DNA of 64,000 bases from Terriglobia bacterium (lineage in GTDB: Bacteria > Acidobacteriota > Terriglobia > Terriglobales > Acidobacteriaceae), in contig JAIQGL010000007.1 in assembly GCA_020072585.1 (NCBI GenBank), positions 62,001 through 126,000 of the forward strand, read 5' to 3'. The notes below the pieces were generated by a model. It worked only from the letters and a program-made list of their open reading frames with translations. It was not told where the DNA came from and made no database searches. Shown one piece after another: positions 25,488-35,330 of this stretch (positions within the stretch are counted from its first letter, which is position 1; every line of letters starts with the position of its first letter). The position numbers and the translations under genes were made by a program.

Positions 25488-26714
25488 TTAAGCCTGTTGA
25501 GGTTGTGGCGCTCCTGATCCTTTCAAGGGATAGAAAATAATGTAGATATAGCAGAGCACCGGAAGAAAGAATGCATGGTGGATTCCGATTTTGTCTGCCA
25601 GCAGCCCCTGCAACTCAGGAATGATGGCCCCGCCGACGATTGCCGCCACGAGCAATCCTGACCCTTTTCCGGTCAGCGGTCCCAGCCCTGCGATGGCCAG
25701 GGTAAAAATGCTGGGGAACATAATGGAGTTGAACAGTCCAACCAGTACAAGGGTCCACATGGCGAAATGTCCGAGGGTAAAAATGGAAGCGGTCACCAGC
25801 AACGCGGCGGCCAGGGCATTCAACGCCAGCAACGTCTGCGTGCGCATCCTTTGCAGCAGAGCTGAACCCACGAACCGCCCGACCATCGCGCCACCCCAGT
25901 AGTACGGCAGATAGCCCGCTGCGTCTTTCAATGGCAGATCACCGATCTCTTTCTGGTTGAAATAGTTGGTCATCAGGCTGCCAATCGCAACCTCTGCACC
26001 GACATAGACAAAAATCGCCACCGCACCCAGCACCAGCTGCCGATGCTGCCAGATACTTCCCGTCGCATGACCATGGGCCTCGGCATATTCGATGACCGGC
26101 AGCTTGAACAGGCCAACGGTGGCCGCAAGCAGAATCAACGCCACGGAAAGACCGATATATGGCAGCTTGACTGATGCAGCCTGTTGAATGCGATACGCGT
26201 GCAGCTGATCGGCGTTCATCGCTCTCATGGCTTCCACGGACAGCGGCGCGAGTGCAGCACCAAGGATGAGCCAGCTTCCAAACTTTGGCGCCAGCGTGGT
26301 GCCCAGGGAATTGAACGCCTGTGTCAGGTTCAAGCGGCTGGAGGCAGTGCGCGGCGGTCCAAGAATTGCCACGTATGGGTTGGCGGAGGTCTGTAGCACG
26401 GTCATGCCCGCAGCCAGCACGATCAGAGCGCTAAGAAACACGGGGAAGGACGGAATGGAGGCAGCTGGAACAAATAGCAGCGCGCCGGTGGCCATGGTCA
26501 GGAGGCCTGTGACCATCGCGCGCTTGTAGCCGATCCACTCAACAATCTTGCCGGACGGCATGGAGAACAGAAAGTACGAAGAAAAAAATGCAAACTGCAC
26601 CAGCATCACTTCTGTGTAATTCAGGTCGAAAATATTCTTGAGATGCGGGATCAGAATGTCATTCAGACAGGTCAGGAAACCCCAGGCAAAGAAGAGCGTT
26701 GAGACCATCGCCAT
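25488..26714 (-). CDS. Sugar MFS transporter, FucP family
   Basis: 408 residues, twelve transmembrane helices. 'FFAWGFLTCLNDILIPHLK' at the N-terminus is the signature of the fucose/glucose/galactose permease group, with 'GYKRAMVTGLLTMATGALLF', 'QTSANPYVAILGP' and 'RLNLTQAFNSLGTTLAPKFG'. Imports a sugar with protons. The start may lie further upstream because relatives have 10-20 residues before the first helix, but no in-frame ATG, GTG or TTG is seen there, so 26714 is retained. No sugar catabolic gene is adjacent, so the substrate is open. Confidence 0.88.
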   Translation of the reverse strand: MAMVSTLFFAWGFLTCLNDILIPHLKNIFDLNYTEVMLVQFAFFSSYFLFSMPSGKIVEWIGYKRAMVTGLLTMATGALLFVPAASIPSFPVFLSALIVLAAGMTVLQTSANPYVAILGPPRTASSRLNLTQAFNSLGTTLAPKFGSWLILGAALAPLSVEAMRAMNADQLHAYRIQQAASVKLPYIGLSVALILLAATVGLFKLPVIEYAEAHGHATGSIWQHRQLVLGAVAIFVYVGAEVAIGSLMTNYFNQKEIGDLPLKDAAGYLPYYWGGAMVGRFVGSALLQRMRTQTLLALNALAAALLVTASIFTLGHFAMWTLVLVGLFNSIMFPSIFTLAIAGLGPLTGKGSGLLVAAIVGGAIIPELQGLLADKIGIHHAFFLPVLCYIYIIFYPLKGSGAPQPQQA

Positions 26715-27001
26715 TGCGCTCTGGTCGGTCTTCTCCGGAGCGCTCTGCCGTGCGCTGCTGGCTGCACCGGATTGGCCTGGGATCGTGATGGGCTGGGACC
26801 TGAAGAATCTGCGCTCGACTACTAAAGCACACCGTGCGGAGTGTTCTCAAGCCTCGTCTCAAAAAATCACGCAAATGGGACTCTGCCATCGTCTACGCAA
26901 ATGTGCCGCATCGCTTTGTCTGTTAGAAAAGCGCCTGCGTCTTCGCCAGTTACAATGCGCTCAACAAGAGGCTATGATTCAACAGGAACGGGCCGAGTTT
27001 T

Positions 27002-28609
27002 ATGGCCATGGCAACCACTCTCAATCCCGGTGAAGCGGCCCTGCTGGTGGAAGAAGGCGACCGCCAGCGCCGGCTCGCCATCTCCAAGACACCTTTTACC
27101 ATTGGCCGGGCGGAAGAGTGTGACGCCACCATCACTGACTTCAAGGTGTCACGCCAGCATGCCAAGCTGGTCATGGAGGGCGGTGACTATTTTGTGGTTG
27201 ACGCTGGCAGCCGCCACGGCACATTTGTCAACGGCGCACGCTGCGAACGAGCCAGGCTGAAAAATAATGACGTGATCACGCTGGGCGTGGCCGGGGTGAA
27301 GATTGTTTTTTTTCATGGCATGCCCGCCCACAATCCCACCAATGTTTTGCTGACCCGCCTGGTCTCCAAGACTGACATCTCAGATCTGGAAAAGCTGCGC
27401 CTCTTTCTTGAAGCCGCCCGCAGCCTCACCGGCGGACTGGTTGTAAACGACGTTCTGCGCAACATGCTCGACTACGCGCTGAAAATCACCGGGGCAGAGC
27501 GCGGCTTTGTGTATTTGAAGGACAAGAACAAGGACCGCGCGCCGGTGCTGGCTTGCGGACTGGACCACGGCGGCGCCACCAATACGAATGACGCCGATGT
27601 TTCCCACTCCGTGGTGCGCGAAGCCATGGCCTCAGCGGCGGAGTTCATCACCGGCGACGCGCTGCAACAGCAAGCGCTTGCGGCGAGAGAGAGCATTGTG
27701 CTCAACGAACTAAGAACAGTCATCGCCATCCCCTTGCGCACGCGCCACGGCGCAGGGGCTGACGTGGATGGCGTCCTTTATCTGGACAGCCGGTCTGTAT
27801 CCCATAATCTTTCCGGTGTGAGCCATGATGTGCTGCGGGCGCTGGCGGATGAATGTGCCGCGGTGCTGGAGAGCGCCAAACTGGTGGCGGCGGAGCAGGC
27901 AGCGCAGCAATACCGCCAGGAGATGGAAATTGCGGCATCCATTCAGCGCAGTCTCATTTCCGCCGAGGAAGTGGAAAACGAATTCGTCCGCGTCAATGCC
28001 CGCAGCATACCGTGCCGCGAAGTCGGCGGCGATTTTTACGATGTCCATACATCGCCTGAAGCCGTGACGGTGATTGTGGCCGACGTTTCCGGCAAGGGAA
28101 TTTCCGCCGCGCTGCTGGCATCAGTGATCCACGGAATGTTTTACGCGCAGATCTCCAGCGGGGCCGGGTTGGTGGATGCAGTCGGCTCCATCAACGGCTT
28201 CCTCTGCTCACGCGTGGCGGGACAGAAATACGCCACGTTGCTGGCGGCGCAACTAAGCCGCGATGGCAACCTCGCAATCGTGAACTGCGGACATGTTCCG
28301 GCCATCCTTGCCCAGGATGGCACGGTCACGCACGTGAATGACGGAGACATGCCGGTGGGACTCATCGCTGCGGCGAAGTTTCATGTTATCGAACGCAAAC
28401 TGGCGGTGGGCTCGCGGCTTTGCATCCTGACCGACGGCATCAGCGAGACGGAGAACCCGGAAGGCGCAGAGTTTGGCACCCGTGCCATCGATACATTTCT
28501 GTTGCGTGATGGACCGATCCCCAAAATCCTGGAGGCGGTCCAGTTATTCTGCGGAAACAGCGAAGCCCAGGATGATCGCACGCTGGTGGTGCTGGAGCGA
28601 ACCAAATAG
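27002..28609 (+). CDS. FHA-GAF-SpoIIE phosphatase
   Basis: 535 residues, soluble. FHA domain at about 20-95 ('FTIGRAEECDATITDFKVSR', 'HAKLVMEGGDYFVVDAGSRH', 'GTFVNG'), GAF domain at about 135-300 ('ALKITGAERGFVYLKDKNKD', 'GVLYLDSRS'), then PP2C/SpoIIE with 'EVGGDFYDV', 'VADVSGKGISAALLASV', 'LTDGISETENPEGAEFGT' and 'DDRTLVVLERTK'. Would bind phosphothreonine partners and dephosphorylate a regulator depending on a GAF ligand. A second in-frame ATG (27008) is a possible start. Convergent with the FHA/PP2C pair, suggesting a Ser/Thr phospho-signalling locus, though no kinase gene is present. Confidence 0.88.
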   Translation: MAMATTLNPGEAALLVEEGDRQRRLAISKTPFTIGRAEECDATITDFKVSRQHAKLVMEGGDYFVVDAGSRHGTFVNGARCERARLKNNDVITLGVAGVKIVFFHGMPAHNPTNVLLTRLVSKTDISDLEKLRLFLEAARSLTGGLVVNDVLRNMLDYALKITGAERGFVYLKDKNKDRAPVLACGLDHGGATNTNDADVSHSVVREAMASAAEFITGDALQQQALAARESIVLNELRTVIAIPLRTRHGAGADVDGVLYLDSRSVSHNLSGVSHDVLRALADECAAVLESAKLVAAEQAAQQYRQEMEIAASIQRSLISAEEVENEFVRVNARSIPCREVGGDFYDVHTSPEAVTVIVADVSGKGISAALLASVIHGMFYAQISSGAGLVDAVGSINGFLCSRVAGQKYATLLAAQLSRDGNLAIVNCGHVPAILAQDGTVTHVNDGDMPVGLIAAAKFHVIERKLAVGSRLCILTDGISETENPEGAEFGTRAIDTFLLRDGPIPKILEAVQLFCGNSEAQDDRTLVVLERTK

Positions 28610-28630
28610 GGCTTCCATCCGTGATAATCG

Positions 28631-29413
28631 TCAGTCCTGAAAACTGAAAGACGCTTTCATCTTTCCGACTTCAATGATGTCACCAGAGCTCAGCTCGCGC
28701 TGGGCTGCAACATCTTCTCCGTTGACCTTCACCCTTGCCTTGCTCTCAGATGGCGAGATGAAATACTTGTTATCACGCTTGCTGATGAGGGCGGCCGTGG
28801 TTGGCGCAAACAAGCCCTTCAGCTTGATGGACGCCATGCTTGACTTGCCAATCATGGTCATCTTGCCCGTCAGCACATATTTTTCCTGATCGGTCTTCCC
28901 GTCCAGAATATTGAGCAGACCGATACGGTCTTTGGCGGCAACAAAGGGGTCTGACATCCATGCCGGGCGGGAAATTCCCAACGGCCCTGATGCGGCATTC
29001 GCAGGCGCGGATTTATCGGCGAGTTTTTCTCGCGCCTGTTTTGTGTCCAGCAGCATGGTTGCATCCAGCTGCGGCGTGGACGGTCCGGTCTTGGCGGCCA
29101 CGGCAAAGTTCGGCACCGGGCCTTCATGCTTGAACTCCACCAGATGCTTGCCGATCTTTACCTGGTCGCCATGCTTCAGCGGGGCTTTGCCCACACGCTC
29201 ATTGTTTACATAGGTTCCGTTCAGCGAACCCAGATCTTCCACCACATAATGGTCTTGGTCCCAGGAAATTTTGGCGTGGTGACCGGAGACGGCGAGGTTA
29301 TCTATTTGGACGCTGTTGTCCGGCAAGCGGCCGATGGTAGTCGCCGCCTGTGTCAGCGGGACCTCTTTCAGTACCTGGTCATTCTGTTCAAATCTCAAAT
29401 AGAGTTTTGCCAT
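28631..29413 (-). CDS. Double FHA-domain protein
   Basis: 260 residues from ATG 29413 (GGAGGG five bases upstream). First FHA at about 20-95: 'TTIGRLPDNSVQIDNLAVSG', 'HHAKISWDQDHYVVEDLGSL', 'NGTYVNNERVG'. A second, more divergent FHA-like fold at about 175-260: 'KMTMIGKSSMASIKLKGLFA' and 'SKARVKVNGEDVAAQRELSS'. The start overlaps the end of the PP2C gene by 19 bases, so the two are co-translated. Likely an adaptor reading phosphothreonines removed by that phosphatase (inference). Confidence 0.85.
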   Translation of the reverse strand: MAKLYLRFEQNDQVLKEVPLTQAATTIGRLPDNSVQIDNLAVSGHHAKISWDQDHYVVEDLGSLNGTYVNNERVGKAPLKHGDQVKIGKHLVEFKHEGPVPNFAVAAKTGPSTPQLDATMLLDTKQAREKLADKSAPANAASGPLGISRPAWMSDPFVAAKDRIGLLNILDGKTDQEKYVLTGKMTMIGKSSMASIKLKGLFAPTTAALISKRDNKYFISPSESKARVKVNGEDVAAQRELSSGDIIEVGKMKASFSFQD

Positions 29414-30240
29414 TGCGGCCCTCCGGAAAACAGCTTGTTCAAAATGCTTTGATACCACGGCCGGTCTACGATCCGCACCAGCAGACAGGTAATATTGTCA
29501 TCGCCGCCGCGGTCTTTCGCCGTTTGAACCAGGCCCGTGCAGGCGTCCTCCAGATTTCCGGGCGCCTGCAAGATCTTTAAAATTTCTTCGTCCTGCACAT
29601 GCCGCGTCAACCCATCCGAGGTCATTAGCAGCAGATCGCCAGGTACGGCGACCAAATCTTCCACATCGGCTTCCACCGCTTCTTCAGAACCAAGGGCGCG
29701 CAAAATAATGTTCTGCATCTCCGATTTCTGCGCCTGCTCCAGCGTGATGTAACCGCGCCGCACCTGCTCCATCACCAGCGAATGGTCCTGAGTGAGCTGC
29801 TGAATCGCGCCCTGGCGGACCAGGTAGATTCTGCTATCACCCACGTGCCCGATGGCCAGTGAGTTTCCGCGCACCAGCGCCGCGACAATCGTTGATCCCA
29901 TGCCGTTGCGGCCGTTCTGCGCCTGGCCTGCCTTGTGAATGGTCCGGTTCGCCAGCTGGATCGCGCTGGCCAGACTCCTGGCTCCGGCAGAACTGGATTG
30001 TGCCGTATATTCAAGCGCCCCATTGGCTACGCGCATCTCCGCGACGGATGTCTCGTTGCGGAAATAGTCCAGCAGAATGTCCACGCCCATTTTGCTGGCG
30101 ACCTCGCCGGCAGCCTGTCCGCCCATGCCGTCACAAACGACAAAGATGCCGTAGCGCGAATCGTATCCGAAGTTATCTTCGTTATTCGCGCGCACGCACC
30201 CGACGTCGGTTTTGCCGGCAACTTCCACCGCAAGCGCCAT
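29395..30240 (-). CDS. PP2C-family Ser/Thr protein phosphatase
   Basis: 281 residues from ATG 30240; a GTG at 30294 would add 18 residues without known homology. Metal motifs: 'GCVRANNEDNFGYDSRYG', 'VVCDGMGGQAAGEVAS', 'LAIGHVGDSRIYLVR', 'LLLMTSDGLTRHV' and 'RGGDDNITCLLVRI', as in Stp1/PstP phosphatases that oppose Hanks-type kinases. The overlapping FHA gene is a natural partner. The C-terminal 40 residues past the domain are variable. Confidence 0.9.
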   Translation of the reverse strand: MALAVEVAGKTDVGCVRANNEDNFGYDSRYGIFVVCDGMGGQAAGEVASKMGVDILLDYFRNETSVAEMRVANGALEYTAQSSSAGARSLASAIQLANRTIHKAGQAQNGRNGMGSTIVAALVRGNSLAIGHVGDSRIYLVRQGAIQQLTQDHSLVMEQVRRGYITLEQAQKSEMQNIILRALGSEEAVEADVEDLVAVPGDLLLMTSDGLTRHVQDEEILKILQAPGNLEDACTGLVQTAKDRGGDDNITCLLVRIVDRPWYQSILNKLFSGGPQWQNSI

Positions 30241-30434
30241 ATGTGGGTTCCGTGTGTAAAACGCCAGACTGTTTCCTGCTGTCCCTTTCGACACTTATTA
30301 TCCCGTTTTCAATGCGATCTGTGGGGGAATTCAATATTGCTGGAGGAGATTCTCGAACGTCACTTCCAGGGGGAAATTGAGCGGATTCTACTAACGTTAT
30401 GTATGGGTTGCAAGTTACCGGCAGGCAGGCGCGA

Positions 30435-31424
30435 TCAGCCGCCAATATGGACCATGCTGCGCGAAGGCTTGATAAATCCAGCTTCGCCAATGTGATGGCG
30501 GGCTTCTTTCTGGTCGACCACTGACCGAACGTAATCAGTTAATTCACTGTCACTGGCGCCACGGTACATCCGTCCTGCCATGTCATGGTCCAGGAGGGAA
30601 AACAGGCAGGTGCGTATCTTGCCGTCTGAAGTGAGGCGCACGCGTGAGCAATGCCCGCAGAAAGGATGTGACACCGGCGCGATGATGCCTATCTCGCCCT
30701 TGCCGTCGTCAAATGTATAGCGCCGCGCCGTCTCACTAAGCTCATTGGGAAGCTGGCGCACCGGCCGGAACTGGTTGAGCTTTTCCAGGATTTCGTCCAT
30801 CGACACCACCACGTGCGGCGACCACACACGGTCTTCTTCCAGAGGCATGAATTCGATGAACCGGACCACCACGCCTTCTTCGCGGGAGAAGCGGGCGAAT
30901 TCGACGATTTGATCCTCATTGAAGCCGCGCAGAAGAACGCAGTTGACCTTGACCGGCTCCAGACCCTCTCGCTTGGCTGCCCTGATGCCGGCCAGCACAC
31001 TGTCATAGCCGTTCGGGACGCGCGTGATCCGGGCGAACTTCTCCGCGTCTACCGCATCCATGCTGACGGTGGCGCGCCGCAGCCCTGCATCTTTGAGCGG
31101 CTGGACGAGTTCAGACAGCAAATGGCCGTTGGTGGTAATCGCCAGATCGAGTTTCTGGCCATCCAGTGTGCGCATGGCGGAGAGGTCGCGCACAAAATCC
31201 ACCAGGCCGTTGCGCAGCAGAGGCTCACCGCCAGTAAGACGGACTTTTTCAATTCCCAAACCGACAAAAATTCCGACCAGCCGCAGGTAGTCAGCAAACG
31301 GCAGCTCAGAATACTGCGCGCCTTCATTCCCGGTACGGCAATAGACACACTTGTAATTGCAGCGGTCCGTGATGCTGACCCGCAGGTCAGTGATGAAGCG
31401 CCCGTGTTTGTCCTGAAGCCGCAT
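30435..31424 (-). CDS. moaA: GTP 3',8-cyclase, molybdenum cofactor biosynthesis
   Basis: Radical SAM enzyme converting GTP to 3',8-cyclo-GTP, first step of molybdopterin synthesis. 329 residues: N-terminal cluster 'DRCNYKCVYCRTG' (Cx3Cx2C), 'EKVRLTGGEPLLRNGL', 'AITTNGHLL', and the C-terminal second cluster 'PFCGHCSRVRLTSDGKIRTC' that holds the substrate. It ends in the conserved Gly-Gly (HIGG) needed for activity. Length is normal. A probable molybdenum-cofactor riboswitch precedes it, giving feedback control. No other moa gene adjoins it. Confidence 0.95.
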   Translation of the reverse strand: MRLQDKHGRFITDLRVSITDRCNYKCVYCRTGNEGAQYSELPFADYLRLVGIFVGLGIEKVRLTGGEPLLRNGLVDFVRDLSAMRTLDGQKLDLAITTNGHLLSELVQPLKDAGLRRATVSMDAVDAEKFARITRVPNGYDSVLAGIRAAKREGLEPVKVNCVLLRGFNEDQIVEFARFSREEGVVVRFIEFMPLEEDRVWSPHVVVSMDEILEKLNQFRPVRQLPNELSETARRYTFDDGKGEIGIIAPVSHPFCGHCSRVRLTSDGKIRTCLFSLLDHDMAGRMYRGASDSELTDYVRSVVDQKEARHHIGEAGFIKPSRSMVHIGG

Positions 31425-31488
31425 GGTTGGATCCGGCCTGAACTAATCTGACTGCAAGGAAGAAAAAGGGAGGAAATACGCCCGCAGG

Positions 31489-31612
31489 GCGTGTTCCGGT
31501 TCCTTTCCAAACGGGAGGCCCAGACGTTTCCGCTCTGAACCCTCGTCCTTGCATCAGCAAGGAGCCGCCACATGGGCCAGGTATGCCTCAGGCCGGATGT
31601 GGTCGGAACCTA
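31489..31612 (-). ncRNA. Probable molybdenum-cofactor (Moco) riboswitch
   Basis: In the 5' leader of moaA the minus strand carries GCCTCCCGTTTGGAAAGG, closely matching the conserved segment of the Escherichia coli moaA Moco RNA. The stem GAGG...CCTC encloses CAGA-GCGGAAAC-GTCTG with a GNRA-like loop. Other helices: CCACAT/ATGTGG, TCCTTGC-TGAT-GCAAGGA, and an outer GTTCCG/CGGAAC. A following hairpin ACGCCC-TGC-GGGCGT (31478-31492) and pyrimidine-rich run could be the expression platform. Identification rests on recalled consensus; a covariance-model search would settle it. Confidence 0.75.
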
Positions 31613-31620
31613 TAAAGGCC

Positions 31621-31648
31621 ATTATATAACGACGTGCAGGACAAGCAA
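31621..31648 (-). promoter_or_regulatory. Promoter of moaA leader
   Basis: TATAAT (31626-31621) with TTGCTT (31648-31643) 16 bp upstream on the minus strand. The predicted start is at the edge of the riboswitch. Confidence 0.6.
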
Positions 31649-31926
31649 GAATCCCAAAAAATCCAAAATAGGGAAACTAAAACAATTCCCAAATCAGGAA
31701 ATTCACTTTGATTTTGGGAATGAGGCGGATCGGCTTCAATAAGTTTTGCATTTTCGGAAGAAGCCGAAGAAAGGCTGAATGACTGATTCTACGCTAAACA
31801 GCTGATTACCAGCGGTATGTGCACATGCTGCTTTTTGTTTGGAACGAACCCGCTACTGCTGTATTTATGCCTCTTTGGGCCAGTTGTACAACTTCCGGAT
31901 ACGGCAAAGAATGAATCGGAGGCACC

Positions 31927-34900
31927 ATGAAAGCGAATGGCAGGGCACTTGAGCTGGTAAGGCGACCTTTCCTATTAATCGCATTTCTCGCTACTTTTTG
32001 TTATCTCCTTCCAGGACAGGACGCAACCGGGCGCATTGTTGGAACAGTTACGGACAGCTCAGGCGCCGTAATACCCGGCGCGCACGTTGTGGTCACCAAT
32101 CCCGCAACGCACGTTTCCCGCGAAACGGAAACTGATGGCTCCGGAGCCTACCAGGTACTGTCCTTGCCCATCGGAGACTATACAGTTTCAGCCGATAGAA
32201 AGGGCTTTAACCCCATCACCACCAGCTCCAGCAAGCTTGAGATCAACCAATCATTAAAGATCGACATCACGCTGGAAATCGGGACCAAAACCGAGGTGGT
32301 TACGGTAGAGAGCACGGCCCCTACGGTTGAGACAATCAATCCAACTCTGGGATCGACAGTATCTGACCGCTCCGTGCAGGACCTTCCGTTAAACGGACGC
32401 AATGTGCTGGATCTTGCTCTATTGCAGCCGGGCGTCCTGCCTTCCGACAATCCAAATAACACCGGCGCAGCCAGCGCAAACACCCCCTTCAGCGTTTCCG
32501 GTGGCCGCAGTGATTCCAATACTTTCATTCTGGATGGCGGCGCCAACAACGACCTGCTGGACAATGGCGTTGTTTACAACCCGAACCCGGATGCGGTGCA
32601 GGAATTCAAGGTACTCACCAGCAACTTCACGGCAGAGTATGGACGCAACAGCGGCGGCATAGTTACGGTAGTAACCAAGTCAGGCACCAACAATTTTCAC
32701 GGAAGTGTCTACGAATACAACCGCAATGACGCGTATAACGCGAATGATTTTTTCAGCAATTTCAACAATCAGCCGCGCGGCGTTTTGAAGAGAAACCAGT
32801 TCGGCGGGACCGTGGGTGGGCCGGTTGTCAAAAATAAACTGTTCTTCTTTGGCTCTTATGAAGGGCAGCGCCAGACGCAGCTGGTTCCAAGCGGACAGGT
32901 AACTGTCTTGACGACCCAGGAAGCGCAGGGAGACTTTACGAATTCCACGAACCAGGCTGCCATTGCCAGCTTTCTGCAGGCAAACCCATTTTTCCAGCCT
33001 GATCCGTCAAAGAGGGGCGCTGGGCCCAGTGATCCAACCATTATTGACCCTAATTCCTTTGATCCGGTTGCGAAGGCTTATCTAAAGGCCGGGCTGATAC
33101 CAATTGGCAGCTCTGCATTCACCTCTTTCCAGAACCCAGGGCAGAATAACTACGATCAGATGACAAGCAAGTTCGACTTTGATCTCACGGAAAAAGACCA
33201 CTTCACCTCGACCCTGGGCCGTGTCCACAATACGCAGCTGAACCCAGGGCCCGGAGGAATTCCCGGATTCAATTCCAATCAGGACATCTACCGCCAGTTT
33301 ATCCACTTCGCTTATATGCGAATTGTTTCGCCCACGATGTTGAATGAGTTTCACTTTTCCGCGCAACGCAATGACACACTGCAATACAAACCGGCAGGAA
33401 CTCCGCCGGTTCCCAGCGCGCTTGGAATTAACATCACACCCGATTTGCCAACCGGCCCGGCACGGATGGATTTTCCGGGCTTGACCGTCGGCTTCAGCAT
33501 CCAAGGGCCCTCCAGCGTTATCAGCAACACATTCAATTTTTCTGACACGTTTTCCTGGACGCATGGAAAGCACACCATAAAATTCGGCGGGAGCTTCATT
33601 GCATTCCAGAACAATGAACTCTTTGATTTCATCGGCAACGGCCTGTTTGATTTTGGCAGCTCCAACGGGGCTGGCGATCCATTCGCCAACTTCCTTGTAG
33701 GCCTGCCGGCTGATTTCGCGCAGTTCCCTGCGGCGCCTTCGAACATCCGGGGAAAATCAACGTTTGTCTTTGGCCAGAATGAGTGGCACGTGAAGCACAA
33801 TCTGGTTCTAACGCTGGGGCTGCGCTACGAGTTCAGCACGCCCAAGTCAGACACCTTTGGCAGGACCTTTGACATTCTGCCCGGCAAGCAATCCTCGGTT
33901 TTTCCGGGCGCTCCGGTTGGTCTGGTCTTCCCGGGTGATCAGGGAGTTCCCACAGGGGCCAACTTCCCTGACAAGAACGATTTTGCTCCGCGCCTGGGAT
34001 TTGCCTGGCAGCCGTTCGACTCTAAAACGAGCGTCCGGGGCGGCTTTGGCGTTTTCTATGATGTGCTGAAAGCTGAAGACAATTTCCAATTTAACGGGCA
34101 AGTGCCTTTTGCATCCTCGGCGTTCTTTGGATTTCCCGGGGCCGCGGGCGGGCCTTTCACTTTCCTGAGTGATCCTTACGGGTCGACGGGGAGTCCAAAT
34201 CCATTTCCTACCAAGCCGGCAAACCACAACGTAAATTTCTTCAATACGTTCGGGACGTTTGGAGGCGTGGGGGTTTTCTTTGTTGATCCGCACCTGCGCA
34301 CGCCTTACACCTATCAATACAACCTGAGTATCGAGCGGGAAGTCGCGAGCAAGACAACGCTGCAGGCAGCCTATGTGGGCAGCGCATCACGCAAACTGAC
34401 CTCGCTGCGGGACGTAAATCCCTTTGACCCCGCAACGCTCGGCAGCGCGCAGCCGCAGAGGATCCTGAATGAAACTCCGGGTAACGTGCTGGCCAGCGCA
34501 ACCACTGACGGCAGCTTTGGTTTTCTGAATGAGTTCACCAATACCGCCAATGCCAGCTACAACGCCCTGCAATTGAGTTTGCGAAAGCAGGCAAGCAGCA
34601 ATCTGCTGGGCACAACCTATTTCACTTTAAGTTATACCTACGCGCACAGCATTGACGATGCTTCAGGCTTCCGCCAGCTGAGCAGCAACACCCCGGCGTT
34701 TGCTCCACATGCTTTCCGCGCGTCTTCAGACTTTGATATCCGGCACTTCCTGGTCTTGTCCGGCGGATGGGACCTGCCGTTCCATCGCGGCCCCAGAGCG
34801 CTGGTGAAAGGCTGGAGTGTGTATCCGATCCTTACGTGGCGCACAGGCTTCCCGTTGACCGCGACTGCGGGTGGGTTCACTGAGAACTCTGATCCCGGAC

Positions 34901-35307
34901 CTTCCGGAGCAGGCGACGCCGGGCTGGCCAATGCCAACCTGACAGGGCCGATCCACTATGTGAATGGCCGCAATCCAAGCACATTTACCATTGCGGGCAC
35001 GCCGACCACTGGATTGTACTTCCTTGACCCAACGGCATTCAGTGACACCCCCACGCCCCCCTACGGCACCGCCCCGCGAAACGTTATCCGCGTACCGGGA
35101 CGGTCTAACCTTGACCTGACTCTGGCAAAAGTCACGCCGATCCATGGAGACCGGGCCAGTTTTGAGTTCCGTGTGGATGCCTTCAACATTTTCAACCACA
35201 CGCAATTTAGCAACTTTGACACCAATGCCGCTGACAGCGGCTTTGGAACAGTCACCCAGGCGTATGCGCCGCGCATCCTGCAGTTAGCTGCGCATATACG
35301 GTTCTAG
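31927..35307 (+). CDS. Oar-like TonB-dependent outer-membrane receptor
   Basis: 1126 residues with GGAGG before ATG 31927. A signal peptide ends near 'CYLLPGQ'. A carboxypeptidase-regulatory-like beta-sandwich follows ('GRIVGTVTDSSGAVIPGAHV' ... 'GAYQVLSLPIGDYTVSADRK', about 32-110), then a plug with 'VQDLPLNGRNVLDLALLQPG' and 'TAEYGRNSGGIVTVVTKSGT', and a long beta-barrel ending in 'RILQLAAHIRF' with terminal Phe for outer-membrane assembly. This is the large Oar/CarboxypepD_reg receptor type greatly expanded in acidobacteria, thought to take up oligosaccharides or peptides. Substrate not inferable. Has its own terminator. Confidence 0.9.
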   Translation: MKANGRALELVRRPFLLIAFLATFCYLLPGQDATGRIVGTVTDSSGAVIPGAHVVVTNPATHVSRETETDGSGAYQVLSLPIGDYTVSADRKGFNPITTSSSKLEINQSLKIDITLEIGTKTEVVTVESTAPTVETINPTLGSTVSDRSVQDLPLNGRNVLDLALLQPGVLPSDNPNNTGAASANTPFSVSGGRSDSNTFILDGGANNDLLDNGVVYNPNPDAVQEFKVLTSNFTAEYGRNSGGIVTVVTKSGTNNFHGSVYEYNRNDAYNANDFFSNFNNQPRGVLKRNQFGGTVGGPVVKNKLFFFGSYEGQRQTQLVPSGQVTVLTTQEAQGDFTNSTNQAAIASFLQANPFFQPDPSKRGAGPSDPTIIDPNSFDPVAKAYLKAGLIPIGSSAFTSFQNPGQNNYDQMTSKFDFDLTEKDHFTSTLGRVHNTQLNPGPGGIPGFNSNQDIYRQFIHFAYMRIVSPTMLNEFHFSAQRNDTLQYKPAGTPPVPSALGINITPDLPTGPARMDFPGLTVGFSIQGPSSVISNTFNFSDTFSWTHGKHTIKFGGSFIAFQNNELFDFIGNGLFDFGSSNGAGDPFANFLVGLPADFAQFPAAPSNIRGKSTFVFGQNEWHVKHNLVLTLGLRYEFSTPKSDTFGRTFDILPGKQSSVFPGAPVGLVFPGDQGVPTGANFPDKNDFAPRLGFAWQPFDSKTSVRGGFGVFYDVLKAEDNFQFNGQVPFASSAFFGFPGAAGGPFTFLSDPYGSTGSPNPFPTKPANHNVNFFNTFGTFGGVGVFFVDPHLRTPYTYQYNLSIEREVASKTTLQAAYVGSASRKLTSLRDVNPFDPATLGSAQPQRILNETPGNVLASATTDGSFGFLNEFTNTANASYNALQLSLRKQASSNLLGTTYFTLSYTYAHSIDDASGFRQLSSNTPAFAPHAFRASSDFDIRHFLVLSGGWDLPFHRGPRALVKGWSVYPILTWRTGFPLTATAGGFTENSDPGPSGAGDAGLANANLTGPIHYVNGRNPSTFTIAGTPTTGLYFLDPTAFSDTPTPPYGTAPRNVIRVPGRSNLDLTLAKVTPIHGDRASFEFRVDAFNIFNHTQFSNFDTNAADSGFGTVTQAYAPRILQLAAHIRF

Positions 35308-35330
35308 GTGGAATATCAGCCATGTAGAAA

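Noticed and set aside
31684-31766. Inverted repeats (ATTCCCAAA/TTTGGGAAT and CGGCTTC/GAAGCCG) upstream of the TonB-dependent receptor
   Set aside because: Short stems with long loops and no U-tract; no regulatory class fits, so not listed as features.
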